Shown piece by piece: positions 18,332 through 26,838 of a stretch of DNA of 64,000 bases (positions are counted from its first letter, which is position 1; every line of letters begins with the position of its first letter). The DNA comes from Sphingobium cyanobacteriorum. GTDB taxonomy: Bacteria; Pseudomonadota; Alphaproteobacteria; Sphingomonadales; Sphingomonadaceae. The notes beneath the pieces were generated by a model. That model did no database searches and was not told where the DNA came from. It saw nothing but the letters and a program-made list of their open reading frames with translations. The stretch is from positions 248,001-312,000 of the forward strand of contig NZ_JAUQOM010000002.1 in the NCBI RefSeq assembly GCF_030580935.1, read 5' to 3'. The translations under genes and the position numbers were made by a program.

Positions 18332-18658
18332 TCAGGGAAGGAAGTCGTCGAGCTCGGCCGCCAGTTGCGTGCGCGTGCGGGACGTGAGGCGCGCAATCGG
18401 CTCCCCCGCCTTCGTCAGATATAGTTGTGGAATGGACTGTATGTTGAACTTTGCTTTCAACCCAGGATTTTCATCGATATCGATCTTAACGATCTTCAGA
18501 TCATCCGAATAGATGGGCGCCAGTGCTTCGATCGTGGGTAAAAGCGCGCGACAAGGGGCACACCAGGGCGCCCAGAAGTCGATGAGAACAGGGCGCGTGC
18601 TGGCGCGGACTTCCTCGTCGAAATTCGCTTCATCGACAATGGTGATGATCTCGCTCAT
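18332..18658 (-). CDS. Thioredoxin 2 of the island, with variant CAPC active site
   Basis: A 108-residue thioredoxin. It is similar to thioredoxin 1 along its whole length (FWAPWC ... P-C-x-ALLPTIE-LA), but the active site reads WCAPC (cysteines 33 and 36) instead of WCGPC. Changing the dipeptide between the cysteines is known to shift redox potential in this family. The cis-proline motif SIPQLYL is present. The gene lies between the TonB receptor and unknown protein A, so the order receptor - thioredoxin - A suggests a functional unit. Confidence 0.92.
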   Translation of the reverse strand: MSEIITIVDEANFDEEVRASTRPVLIDFWAPWCAPCRALLPTIEALAPIYSDDLKIVKIDIDENPGLKAKFNIQSIPQLYLTKAGEPIARLTSRTRTQLAAELDDFLP

Positions 18659-18757
18659 GCTGGCCCAATCGGAATAGACGTGTTTATCATGCCACAGACA
18701 TGCAACGGGATGCAGCGCCCGATTTCACCAGAACAGGAAACCGGGCGCCGTATGACC

Positions 18758-21583
18758 CTAAAATTGCTTGCGAAGCGCCAGGGTGAACCGTTGCAGACGG
18801 GGATCGGCGAACGATGAATATCCCGTCTGATCGATGCCAGACGCGACTACCGGCGGCTTTTTGTCGAAAATATTCTGAATGCCGACCCGGATATTCGAAT
18901 TGTTCAGCACTCCGCCGGCTTTGAACTCATAACTTACATAGATATCGCTGTAAGTCTGGGTCGGGACTTTCCGCGCACCCTGCCATGTTTCCTGCTGGTT
19001 ACAGGTGAAAGCCCCGACGATCGATTTACATACGCGGTAACTGCCATAAATCTGGGTGTTCCAGCCAGCACTCCAGGAGCCGCTCTTCCAATCCACGCCG
19101 GCATTTGCCCGCCACTTCAGCGGCCCTTCAAAGAAGCCGGCGCGATTGACCGCTGGCTCACCAGGCAAGGATTTCAGGCTCAGTTCATCGGTATGCGTCG
19201 CGACGCCATAGAAGTGCAAGCTGCCGAAGCCTGTCTCCTTGATATCATAATCGACCTGGAAATCGATCGCTCTCAGCCTGGAACTGGCCAGGTTTACAGC
19301 CGTCGTATCGACAGCCGTGATCGGACCGGGGGTGCCGGGGGCGTCGCCGGGCAAATTCGGGCCACGGATGATACGATCAGGGAACGCCTTTTGATTGGCC
19401 AGGAAGAAGTCAACGGGCAGGTTCAGCACCTCATCGCTCTTGCGGATGGAAGTCAGGTCCACCGAAATCCGCAGGCCCGGCACGAACCGTGGCGTCAGTA
19501 CAACGCCCGCAGAAAAGCTGTCGGACTTTTCAGGCTTCAGATTTGGACTGCCACCACCCAGAACGGTTAGAGGGCCTGGGATCAGGCTGTTGCCGCGCGC
19601 AGGATCCGTCAGGTTGAGCAGCGAGATCAGGAAGCTGCTCAACAGCGCGGGCGGCTCCGAGCGAATGTTGCCCAGCTTTGGCGGCAGGAAGCCATTGCCC
19701 CAGCTCGCGCGGAACACGATGTCCTGGGTCGGCGCATATTTAAACCCTACCGTAAAATTCGTTGCGGAGAGCGTATTGGTCGCTGCCGGCTCATCGGGGA
19801 AAGGGCCAGTCTCACTGTCGACCCGGATAGATGATCCCGAATAGCGTGTCTTGTAGCGATCGTGACGGATGGATCCCATGAGTTCCAGTTGGTGGATGAG
19901 CGGCAGGTTGTTCGCTTTCCCGACGATCGGTGCACGCAATTCGAGATATCCCGACTCCACGTTTCGCACAGCCTCAGGCGTCCAAAAATATGTCGTGCTG
20001 CCGAAGAATGAGGATGCGTTGACCGTGTCATCCCTCACCTCCCAGCGTTTCTCGATCAGGGCCGTCGCCGTCATGTTGCCGCCTGGCAGCCTGAACACCG
20101 GGCCGCCCAGACGAAGCGACGCAATCTCAAGCGTGGTCTTGTCCGAACCGGATTCAGCAAAGACGTTGAAAAGCGACGTCGGATTGACAAGCGGGGTGCC
20201 CTGAAAAACCGAAGCCTGAAGCGCTTCCTCGGCAGCCGCCGATTTAGGCCCCAGAACGACATTGCTGGTGCTGCGCCCTTTGCTCTGAAGCCAATCATAT
20301 TCGAGCGCCGCACTCCATTGATGCGGCAATTGGATGATCGTGCCAACGTTGAGACGGGTATTTTTCGTGTTTTGAGACTGCGTAAAACTATTCGGGATGT
20401 TAATAAGCGCAAGTACATCCTGCTGGAACGGATTGGCTTCCGCACCCTGAGGGACGTAGAGCGTATATTGGATCGGCGTTCTGTTGACAGCGTCAGATTC
20501 ATCTCGCGAAAAATCTGCAAAAACTTCGATATTTTTCCCGAACTCCCGCCGGATATTGGCACTATAGGTCGTGACATCAGGTGCCGTCCAGATCGGCAGG
20601 TTCGATCGGTTGAATATCAGCTTGCCCGCTCGCGCCGCGAGATCGGCCGGGTTGCCGGCATATTTATCTGGTACGCTGGTAACAGCAGAATTCAACGATG
20701 CACCACCGATGAGAGCGAGCGGATCCGTCGCGCAGTTAAAGCTATCAACGGTCGAGCAGATATTGGGGCCGCCGAGCAAAATAGTGGGGTTCGTTGGATC
20801 GTTACGAAACTGCAATTCAGCGCCGCGTTGAAAGAAATCACGGTCGCTGGACAATAATGTGTTCGCCCGCGACCTGGACGCCGAGCCCATGATCCGGGTG
20901 CGCCCCTTGTCGAACGTCAGGCCGCCATTGATGCTGAAATAGCTTTGCCCGGCCTTGAAGTCGGTGGCGTCATTGTATCGCGCTTCAAGGCCGAGCCCCG
21001 AATATTGACGCTTCAGCACGATGTTGATCACACCGCCCGTAGCGCCGCCGCCATAAATGCCGCTGGCCGTGGAGGGCAGAACCTCGATCCGTTCGATCTG
21101 CGAGATCGAGATGCCATTGATATTTGGCTGGCCGAGGTTGTCGCCGGTCGAAATGCTGGGCAGTCGCCGTCCATCTACGAGCACGAGCGTTTCATCGGCC
21201 CCCAGGCCGCGCAAGTTCAGCCGGTCAGCGGGCGTGGTCGGCGGACCATTTTGTGATTGGGTCGTCTGCGATGCGATCATCGGCAGGCGCGCTTGCAGGA
21301 AGTCCTCGACATTCTGTGCGCCACTTTGGGTGAGCAAGGCCGAATCAAATACAATGTACGGCTGAATGTCGTCACGGTTGCGGCGGATATCATTGTTCAG
21401 GGATCGGTTCCCGGTAACGAGAATATCGGGAACGCCCCCGGCCATATCCTGTGACGCGCTATCGGCATCAGGAGCGGCAGGCGGAGCCGCCTGCGCCGAC
21501 GTGACAGAAAGCGCCATCCCCAAGGCCACAACACTGGCGCCCAGCCACGGATTCACGCTCAATACTTTGCTCTTGACGCTCAT
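18758..21583 (-). CDS. TonB-dependent outer-membrane receptor
   Basis: A 941-residue outer-membrane active transporter. It has a signal peptide (to about residue 33, AQA-A), then at once the plug domain: DILVTGNR, NVEDFLQARLP, LRGLGADETLVLVDGRR, RIEVLPSTASGIYGGGATGGVINIVLK. The beta-barrel ends with the aromatic tail LRKQF. There is no STN signalling domain between the signal peptide and plug, so it should not signal through FecR in the usual way. The ligand is unknown; the neighbours (BacA-type ABC transporter, TldD/E) argue for a peptide or other large hydrophilic compound. ATG 21583 has AAGGGG seven bases upstream and a normal signal peptide. Confidence 0.94.
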   Translation of the reverse strand: MSVKSKVLSVNPWLGASVVALGMALSVTSAQAAPPAAPDADSASQDMAGGVPDILVTGNRSLNNDIRRNRDDIQPYIVFDSALLTQSGAQNVEDFLQARLPMIASQTTQSQNGPPTTPADRLNLRGLGADETLVLVDGRRLPSISTGDNLGQPNINGISISQIERIEVLPSTASGIYGGGATGGVINIVLKRQYSGLGLEARYNDATDFKAGQSYFSINGGLTFDKGRTRIMGSASRSRANTLLSSDRDFFQRGAELQFRNDPTNPTILLGGPNICSTVDSFNCATDPLALIGGASLNSAVTSVPDKYAGNPADLAARAGKLIFNRSNLPIWTAPDVTTYSANIRREFGKNIEVFADFSRDESDAVNRTPIQYTLYVPQGAEANPFQQDVLALINIPNSFTQSQNTKNTRLNVGTIIQLPHQWSAALEYDWLQSKGRSTSNVVLGPKSAAAEEALQASVFQGTPLVNPTSLFNVFAESGSDKTTLEIASLRLGGPVFRLPGGNMTATALIEKRWEVRDDTVNASSFFGSTTYFWTPEAVRNVESGYLELRAPIVGKANNLPLIHQLELMGSIRHDRYKTRYSGSSIRVDSETGPFPDEPAATNTLSATNFTVGFKYAPTQDIVFRASWGNGFLPPKLGNIRSEPPALLSSFLISLLNLTDPARGNSLIPGPLTVLGGGSPNLKPEKSDSFSAGVVLTPRFVPGLRISVDLTSIRKSDEVLNLPVDFFLANQKAFPDRIIRGPNLPGDAPGTPGPITAVDTTAVNLASSRLRAIDFQVDYDIKETGFGSLHFYGVATHTDELSLKSLPGEPAVNRAGFFEGPLKWRANAGVDWKSGSWSAGWNTQIYGSYRVCKSIVGAFTCNQQETWQGARKVPTQTYSDIYVSYEFKAGGVLNNSNIRVGIQNIFDKKPPVVASGIDQTGYSSFADPRLQRFTLALRKQF

Positions 21584-21986
21584 CGGATCGCCCCTTCCCT
21601 GAATACTGTAATTTCCCCAACGCAAAATAGACGCACGATCGTCTTTTTTCCCCCCACCACCCCCATCATAAAAAGTTGTTCCGGGGCCAAGGCTGCGCTC
21701 ATGGTCAACAAGAGGCGATCGGCAGGCTGCCTGTCGCCTGCCAAAGACTTGCAGCATGGCCGTGGACGGGATGCAGGCGCGTGGTGCCAATCTGTGGAAC
21801 AATTGCGCTCGATCGATCCAGGGGCTGCGATATCCCTTGAACAGGCTGGGTTGAAAAGCGGCCAGTGACACTCTGTTGATGGCTATCATCCTGGGGCGGG
21901 ATGAGGTTGGATTGCCCCGTTCGATCCTTGCGCGCGCGGCGCGCGCAAGGACGCATCAAAGCTGTGTCATCGGACGGTGAACCCGT
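21584..21986. other. 403-bp gap between the ABC transporter and TonB receptor genes
   Basis: This is the longest gap inside the island and likely carries the receptor promoter. It includes a perfect 12-base-arm palindrome of alternating GC (about 21927-21951), probably formed at the end of the ABC transcript but without a T-run. Small minus-strand frames exist, for example 21580-21702 (40 codons, stop overlapping the receptor start) and 21705-21959, but none has a good ribosome site or familiar composition. I do not call a gene. Confidence 0.5.
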
Positions 21987-23771
21987 TCAGCCAATCCCGT
22001 GACGCAGCGGAGCGACATTGGCCACGCCATTCTCGATGAACAGACGCCGATCATGATAAGCGGCAACGCTTTGGCGATGCGCGACCGAGATGATCGCGGC
22101 ATCGGGCAACCGTTTGACCAGCGCTTCATAGAGTTGCTCTTCCAAATGTGCATCGAGGGCACTGGTGGCTTCGTCGACAAACAGAAAATCCGGGCGTGCC
22201 AAAATTGCCCTGGCAGCGGCGATACGTTGCTGCTCGCCGGGTGAAAGGATGCGGCTCCACGGCATGTGGCTGTGCAGTTGTGGCACCAGTCGCCCAAGGT
22301 CGAACGCATGCAAAAGATCGGCATATTCTTCATCGCTGCGCGTATCGGGCGCATCCGGGTAGGACATCAAGCTCGCAAGTGTGCCGTCCGGCATGTAGTT
22401 GCGCTGTGGCAGAAACGCGACCCTGGAGTCTTTGGGCAGCTTTACATGGCCCTGGCCGTATGGCCAGAGGCCCGCGATGCTGCGCAGCAGCGTGCTCTTG
22501 CCCGCGCCGGACCGCCCCTGCACAAGCAGCCGCGAACCAGGCGTGATCTGAAGATCGTCCAGCGCAATCATGGGCTCGCCGTTCGGATATGCAACTTGCA
22601 GCTTGTGGACGCCAACCCGTGCGTCAGCAACCTCCTCGACGTGAATGCCGCTGTCCAGCGGCATTGACAGCAGAGCATCGAGCAATTGCAGGCGCGCGAC
22701 AGCCGAACGCAAGATCGCCAACTCGCTATATTGCGCTACGAGTGCGCTGATCCCCATGTACACAGCCGTGAAGGACGCCATGACGATCTGAATGTCGCCG
22801 ACTTGCATCTGGCCTTTCAGGACGAAGGGAATGCAGATCAGGTAGGGCAGCAGGAACATGAAGGTTTCGGGGAGGCTCGTCACCACGGTAATCCGCATGT
22901 TCGCAAGGGTATAGGCGCGCCAGTTGATGGTGATCAGTTGGAATGTATTTGCCAGGCGCCGGCGTTCGATCCCGCCGGCGCGCGCAAAGGCTATCGATTC
23001 CCCGTTGCCGCGGATCGCCTGCATTTCCAGACGAAACTGCGCCTCAAGCCGCTGACGGACGACTTCGGCCCGCGTAAGTAACCGCCCGACCCAGTGGACG
23101 AGCACGGTCATAACGATCGCCAAGGTGAAGGCGACATAGACGAGCAGGCCAGGGATCGGCTCGGTCATGCCCACCGCCGGGAATGTCAGGGGCGGGGACA
23201 GGCGCCAGAGTTGCGAGGTATAGAGGAAAACGCCGAACACCGACGCGACGACTTGCACGCCGATCAGCGTGACCTTTTCGACATAGGTGTAGATATCTTC
23301 CTGGATACGCTGTTCGGGATAGTCGATTTCGGTACGCCGTTCGAGATGGAAAAACCGGTTGTCCCCCATCCAGCGATCAAGCAGACGTGTCGTAAGCACC
23401 CTGCGCATCCTGATACGCAGGGCCAGGCGCGTCCACACGCCGATCACGTTGAGGATCGCCACAGCACCGCAGTAGAGCAGGATTTGCGACACCAGCCCTG
23501 GGATTACCGCACCATTTTTCGCGGCGAGTGCACTGACGATGCCGGCAAAACCAAGCTGCATTTTCAGCAGCACCGTCACGTTCGCGGTGCTCTGCACGAA
23601 TTGATAGGCGATCAGGAGCGTCCCAAGCAGAGGGTCCGCCTTGAGGTAGCGCCAGATCATGTCGGCGCCATATTTTACATGGAGCCAGACCGTGCCGGGC
23701 GGAACCTCCGGCGGCTGCTCCCTTCTTGCGGCATCTTCAGCAGATGGGTCGGTCACATAGGTGTCGGTCAT
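21987..23771 (-). CDS. ABC transporter, SbmA/BacA-like membrane domain fused to ATPase (Rv1819c/YddA type)
   Basis: A 594-residue fused half-transporter. The first about 370 residues form a six-helix membrane domain of the SbmA/BacA family; NPEQR-like YPEQRIQED near residue 155 is a family mark. The ATPase half has Walker A GRSGAGKST (419-427), the signature LSPGEQQR (509-516) and Walker B FLFVDEAT (about 529). SbmA/BacA and Rv1819c import peptides, antibiotics and cobalamin from the periplasm, so this is a good candidate for the inner-membrane step after the TonB receptor. Direction of transport is inferred from family membership, not shown. Confidence 0.88.
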   Translation of the reverse strand: MTDTYVTDPSAEDAARREQPPEVPPGTVWLHVKYGADMIWRYLKADPLLGTLLIAYQFVQSTANVTVLLKMQLGFAGIVSALAAKNGAVIPGLVSQILLYCGAVAILNVIGVWTRLALRIRMRRVLTTRLLDRWMGDNRFFHLERRTEIDYPEQRIQEDIYTYVEKVTLIGVQVVASVFGVFLYTSQLWRLSPPLTFPAVGMTEPIPGLLVYVAFTLAIVMTVLVHWVGRLLTRAEVVRQRLEAQFRLEMQAIRGNGESIAFARAGGIERRRLANTFQLITINWRAYTLANMRITVVTSLPETFMFLLPYLICIPFVLKGQMQVGDIQIVMASFTAVYMGISALVAQYSELAILRSAVARLQLLDALLSMPLDSGIHVEEVADARVGVHKLQVAYPNGEPMIALDDLQITPGSRLLVQGRSGAGKSTLLRSIAGLWPYGQGHVKLPKDSRVAFLPQRNYMPDGTLASLMSYPDAPDTRSDEEYADLLHAFDLGRLVPQLHSHMPWSRILSPGEQQRIAAARAILARPDFLFVDEATSALDAHLEEQLYEALVKRLPDAAIISVAHRQSVAAYHDRRLFIENGVANVAPLRHGIG

Positions 23772-23838
23772 TGGGCGAACCGTCTCAAGCTAGAGGTGGA
23801 ATGCTGTTTGCGGGCGGGCCGCACAGCCTTGAAAGAAG

Positions 23839-24807
23839 CTACTCAGGCGTCCGTCGCATGAGGGTAAGAAGCCTGTCCATCTGCTCGCGCAGAAAGGGGG
23901 TTATGCGTGGCCGGGCGCGGTGTATGGCATCGTCCATACGGGCCATGGCCTCCGGCTGCCGTGCCGCAAGCGTCGCCCTTTTTATCTGCGGAAAATGATC
24001 GAGGATATCCGCGTCGGAGGCGTCGGCAAACCGCGCCTCGCCGCGCGCATGGCTCAGCGTCCGCGCCCCTGCCAGGCCATCGATCCGGTCAGCCTGATCC
24101 TGCGTCGGCAGCAATGGCGCCGCCAGGGAGTGCAGGTAGGCGTGCAGGAATTTCTGGCAGATGACCGGAAATTCGGTTGCGATGCCGGCCAGGGGCCATG
24201 GCAGCGATTCCACGAGTTCGGCCACCAGATACCCTTCAGGATCGCTGCTCGTTTCAGAGGCCCGCAGTGCGCTGGCGCGCGCGGATCGCCACTCTTGCCG
24301 GGCAATCGCCTCGCCGCGCAGCTCGCGCGTCCATAGGCGCACGATCTCCTGGGCTGCGGCCCGTACCCCTGGCGCGATATGGGCCGACAAGGGGAAGTCG
24401 TCCGATAGAATCCGTGCCAGGAAAGCCGGCAGGAAGCGCGGCACGACATCGCTGACATCATCGTCGACGGCCACCGCGTCCAGCCACTCGATCCCGAACG
24501 ACCATATCGCGTCATCGCCCCGCATGACGAAGCCGAACGGTGCATCCTTGTCGTCCACAAAGGAGATGCCGGCGTTGATCAGGGTCTCGCACAGAAGCGC
24601 AAGCTCAACGGGTATGCCTGTCCTCTCAACGAATGTCCTGGGATCGCGCGTTTCGGCGATCACCCCGGCCAGCGAGGCAAAATCACTGTCCGCCGACCAT
24701 TTCAGATAGATCAGCGGCGTGATTTGCCGCGCTTCCCATCTGTCCCGAACACGCTTGAGCGTTGCAGCCTTCAGGGCAGGATCGCCAAGAAACGCTCGAA
24801 GTGACAT
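23839..24807 (-). CDS. Unknown protein B of the island (paralogue of A and C)
   Basis: A 322-residue soluble protein of the same unknown family as A. With start ATG 24807 (GGGAG 7 bases upstream) the shared marks fall at the same residue numbers as in A: AF-x-G near 5-8, RTGIP 62-66, LLCET near 72, FGIxWLDA 104-111; then WRSAR near 160 and a closing LLTLMR. Earlier starts at ATG 24849 or GTG 24897 are possible; the latter follows AAAGGAG. Protein B is not next to a thioredoxin but to the ABC transporter (67-base gap). Function unknown. Confidence 0.75.
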   Translation of the reverse strand: MSLRAFLGDPALKAATLKRVRDRWEARQITPLIYLKWSADSDFASLAGVIAETRDPRTFVERTGIPVELALLCETLINAGISFVDDKDAPFGFVMRGDDAIWSFGIEWLDAVAVDDDVSDVVPRFLPAFLARILSDDFPLSAHIAPGVRAAAQEIVRLWTRELRGEAIARQEWRSARASALRASETSSDPEGYLVAELVESLPWPLAGIATEFPVICQKFLHAYLHSLAAPLLPTQDQADRIDGLAGARTLSHARGEARFADASDADILDHFPQIKRATLAARQPEAMARMDDAIHRARPRITPFLREQMDRLLTLMRRTPE

Positions 24808-25036
24808 CGCGAACTCCCGCTGGGCATAGGACAAGGGGACATCGGACATATTCGCGAAGCGCGCGAGCAATATTCCCCCCCGAAATCGGATGCACACGTC
24901 ACTCCTTTCGCGAAGGAGGTTCGAGGGCATGCGAAAGAGAGACGCACGACATTTGCGTTTTCCGCATCCGTGCCGTGTTATTTTTTGTCCCGTTGTTTTT
25001 TGCCGATGGGCGACACCCATCGCCTGGCGCCAGGGC

Positions 25037-25267
25037 CTATCGCGAATCCGGCTTTGGCGATTGCACCTGTGCCATATGGATCGCAATCGCGAGCGCGCGT
25101 GCAAAGGCGCCCTGGCGACGCACATCCGCAGAAAGCCACCTGTCGAATTCGATTTCCTCTTGCGGCGAGAGGGCGCGTGCATCGATACGCGCAGCCCATA
25201 GAGCGGCTGCATCGTCAATCCGGGCACTGCTTTCGCGATCCGCCATCTGACCCAGTGGTATTTCCAT
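25037..25267 (-). CDS. FecR N-terminal (DUF4880) stub
   Basis: A 76-residue protein that matches only the cytoplasmic N-terminal domain of FecR-type anti-sigma regulators: IDDAAALWAARIDARALSPQEEIEFDRWLSAD at about 17-48. A full FecR is about 320 residues, with a membrane helix and a periplasmic domain; neither is present, and the 190 bases downstream hold no continuation in any frame. An AAGG site lies 6 bases before ATG 25267. The start lies 53 bases inside the sigma gene. It could act as a soluble sigma-binding peptide or be a decayed fecR. Confidence 0.7.
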   Translation of the reverse strand: MEIPLGQMADRESSARIDDAAALWAARIDARALSPQEEIEFDRWLSADVRRQGAFARALAIAIHMAQVQSPKPDSR

Positions 25268-25817
25268 TGCGTACCTTAGACGCGCCACGTGACGATATTC
25301 CGGAACGGGCAATTGCATTCATAAACAGGCGGATGCCTTTTGCCATGTGTTTTTCAACGGTGCTTTCCGAAACGTTCATGCGCCGGGCGGTGTCGCGCTG
25401 GGACAATCCCTCGATACGCCGCAGCATGAAAACCGTAGCAACCTGTTTCGGAAAACCCGCGACGATCTCACCGATGCGATGCAGCTCATCACGATCCGAA
25501 GCCCTGCGTTCAGGCGATGCTTCCTGACATTCGAAGCGCGACAGTTGCGCATCCTCCACAGCGCTGATCGATACGACCTGTGCGCGCCGCAAATGCGTGC
25601 AGATGACGGAATGGGCCGTCTGCAGGAAATAGGCGTGCGGATTGCGCACGGCTTCGACGCTGTCCAGGGCCGCCAGCCTTGCATAGGCCTCCTGGACGAT
25701 ATCGTCGACCTCAAGCCCCTCCACCCGGCGCCGCGCCAACCACGCCCGAAGGCTCGGCTCAAGGGGCACGATGTGCTGCGCCAGCCACGATGCCCTTTCG
25801 TTTTCGACGCGCATCAT
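25215..25817 (-). CDS. ECF RNA polymerase sigma factor, FecI type
   Basis: A 200-residue ECF sigma factor that would redirect RNA polymerase to a few promoters, most simply those of this island. Region 2 shows VDDIVQEAYARLAAL (about 37-51) and the HAYFLQTAHSVICTHLRR segment; region 4 shows LRRIEGLSQRDTARRMNVSESTVEKHM (about 150-176) with a helix-turn-helix. The start is ATG 25817 or 25814; no strong ribosome site is visible. Transcribed with the AraC gene upstream (about 118-base gap) and the FecR stub downstream. The 30-residue tail after region 4 is polar and atypical. Confidence 0.88.
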   Translation of the reverse strand: MMRVENERASWLAQHIVPLEPSLRAWLARRRVEGLEVDDIVQEAYARLAALDSVEAVRNPHAYFLQTAHSVICTHLRRAQVVSISAVEDAQLSRFECQEASPERRASDRDELHRIGEIVAGFPKQVATVFMLRRIEGLSQRDTARRMNVSESTVEKHMAKGIRLFMNAIARSGISSRGASKVRNGNTTGSDGGSRKQCPD

Positions 25818-25935
25818 GGCGCGATCACCATTGGCAGCGCTTGCCGGAGGGCGTGTGTGACAGCCCGCATGCGGCGGAGCGCTATGCCGACCATGTGCTT
25901 GAGGCATCGGAGGGGCGCGTTGATCATCCTGATAC

Positions 25936-26838
25936 TCACTGCAAAATCCGCGCTCTGTGGTTCTGCCGCATCGTCTTGGCAGCGACGCCAAAGCGGGCCC
26001 GGAACAGGTGAGAGAAGTGCGACAGGCTCGAAAAACCGACATCATAGGCGATTTCCGAGACGCGATCATTGCTCCTCACGAGCCGGTACTGCGCGGTGAC
26101 GAGCCTGATTTCGTACAGAAAGGCGTTGAAGCTCGTGCCATAGGCAGCGCAACTCTTGTAGATCGTGCGGACAGAGCATTTGAGGCTGGTTGCCGCATCT
26201 TGCGCCGAGAGCCCTGGGGTATCGAGATTCCGAATGATGAATTCAAGTATGGCGCCCATGCGGCCCTGCCAGCGCGGCAGGGTCTTTTCCGCATCCACGC
26301 AGGCGGCCAGGGCCGTGCGCATGAGGTCGGCGATCATGGTCAGTCCCTGGGATGCGATGATGTCGTCGCCGGTCGTCAGGTCGAACAGGGTCCGGGCCAG
26401 GTTCGCGATGATCGGGGCGGCGAAATAGTCTTTGCCGACATAGAGGTCGGGCAGGATCAGGAAGCCGTCCAGGAACCGCTGCATTGCCCACCAGGCCGGC
26501 AAGGCGATGACCAGCGCGTCCAGATTGTCCGATCCCTCCAATGTCATCGGCTGCCAGGCGCAGGCGACGAAGATGTCGCCAGCCGACAAGGTTCGGCTAT
26601 GCCCCGCCTGACCGACAATGAGTTCGCCTGCGCGCACGAAGAGGATGTGCGCGCAAAAGCCGGGGGCATTGAACGTCGTGGCCCCTTCCAGCGAGAAGGC
26701 GAATGCGCCGCTGGTAAGGTGATGGATTCTTGCGATATCGCGCAAAACGCTTTCGACGTGCCAGCCGTCACCACCGCGCAATCCGCGAACCGGATTGGCG
26801 GCAAAAATCGAAGCGATTTGCGCGGGGGTCGCTGCCAT
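25936..26838 (-). CDS. AraC-family transcriptional regulator
   Basis: A 300-residue regulator. The C-terminal AraC DNA-binding domain has two helix-turn-helix units: LSAQDAATSLKCSVRTIYKSC (about 205-225) and VSEIAYDVGFSSLSHFSHLFRARFG (about 258-282), the latter the classic signature. The N-terminal 180 residues form a cupin-like sensor of the AraC-binding-like group (residues about 40-110). Its ATG overlaps the stop of protein C (TGATG), so it is made with the tldE-tldD-trxR-trx-C genes. It probably regulates this island; the effector could be the imported compound. Confidence 0.9.
   Translation of the reverse strand: MAATPAQIASIFAANPVRGLRGGDGWHVESVLRDIARIHHLTSGAFAFSLEGATTFNAPGFCAHILFVRAGELIVGQAGHSRTLSAGDIFVACAWQPMTLEGSDNLDALVIALPAWWAMQRFLDGFLILPDLYVGKDYFAAPIIANLARTLFDLTTGDDIIASQGLTMIADLMRTALAACVDAEKTLPRWQGRMGAILEFIIRNLDTPGLSAQDAATSLKCSVRTIYKSCAAYGTSFNAFLYEIRLVTAQYRLVRSNDRVSEIAYDVGFSSLSHFSHLFRARFGVAAKTMRQNHRARILQ

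Noticed and set aside
21705..21959. An 84-codon minus-strand frame ending in Cys, considered as a precursor peptide
   Set aside because: No ribosome site, begins with a low-complexity Arg-rich stretch over a GC palindrome, and shows no leader/core layout. Composition looks like an open frame by chance.
24961..25020. A hairpin (GATGGG/CCCATC) near T-rich DNA as a terminator of the FecR stub
   Set aside because: On the minus strand the stem is followed by A, not T; on the plus strand the T-run precedes the stem. Wrong polarity for an intrinsic terminator.
25037..25267. Whether fecR continues downstream through a frameshift
   Set aside because: All frames of 24850-25036 were read on the minus strand; none carries a membrane helix or FecR periplasmic motifs, so the stub is listed as it stands.
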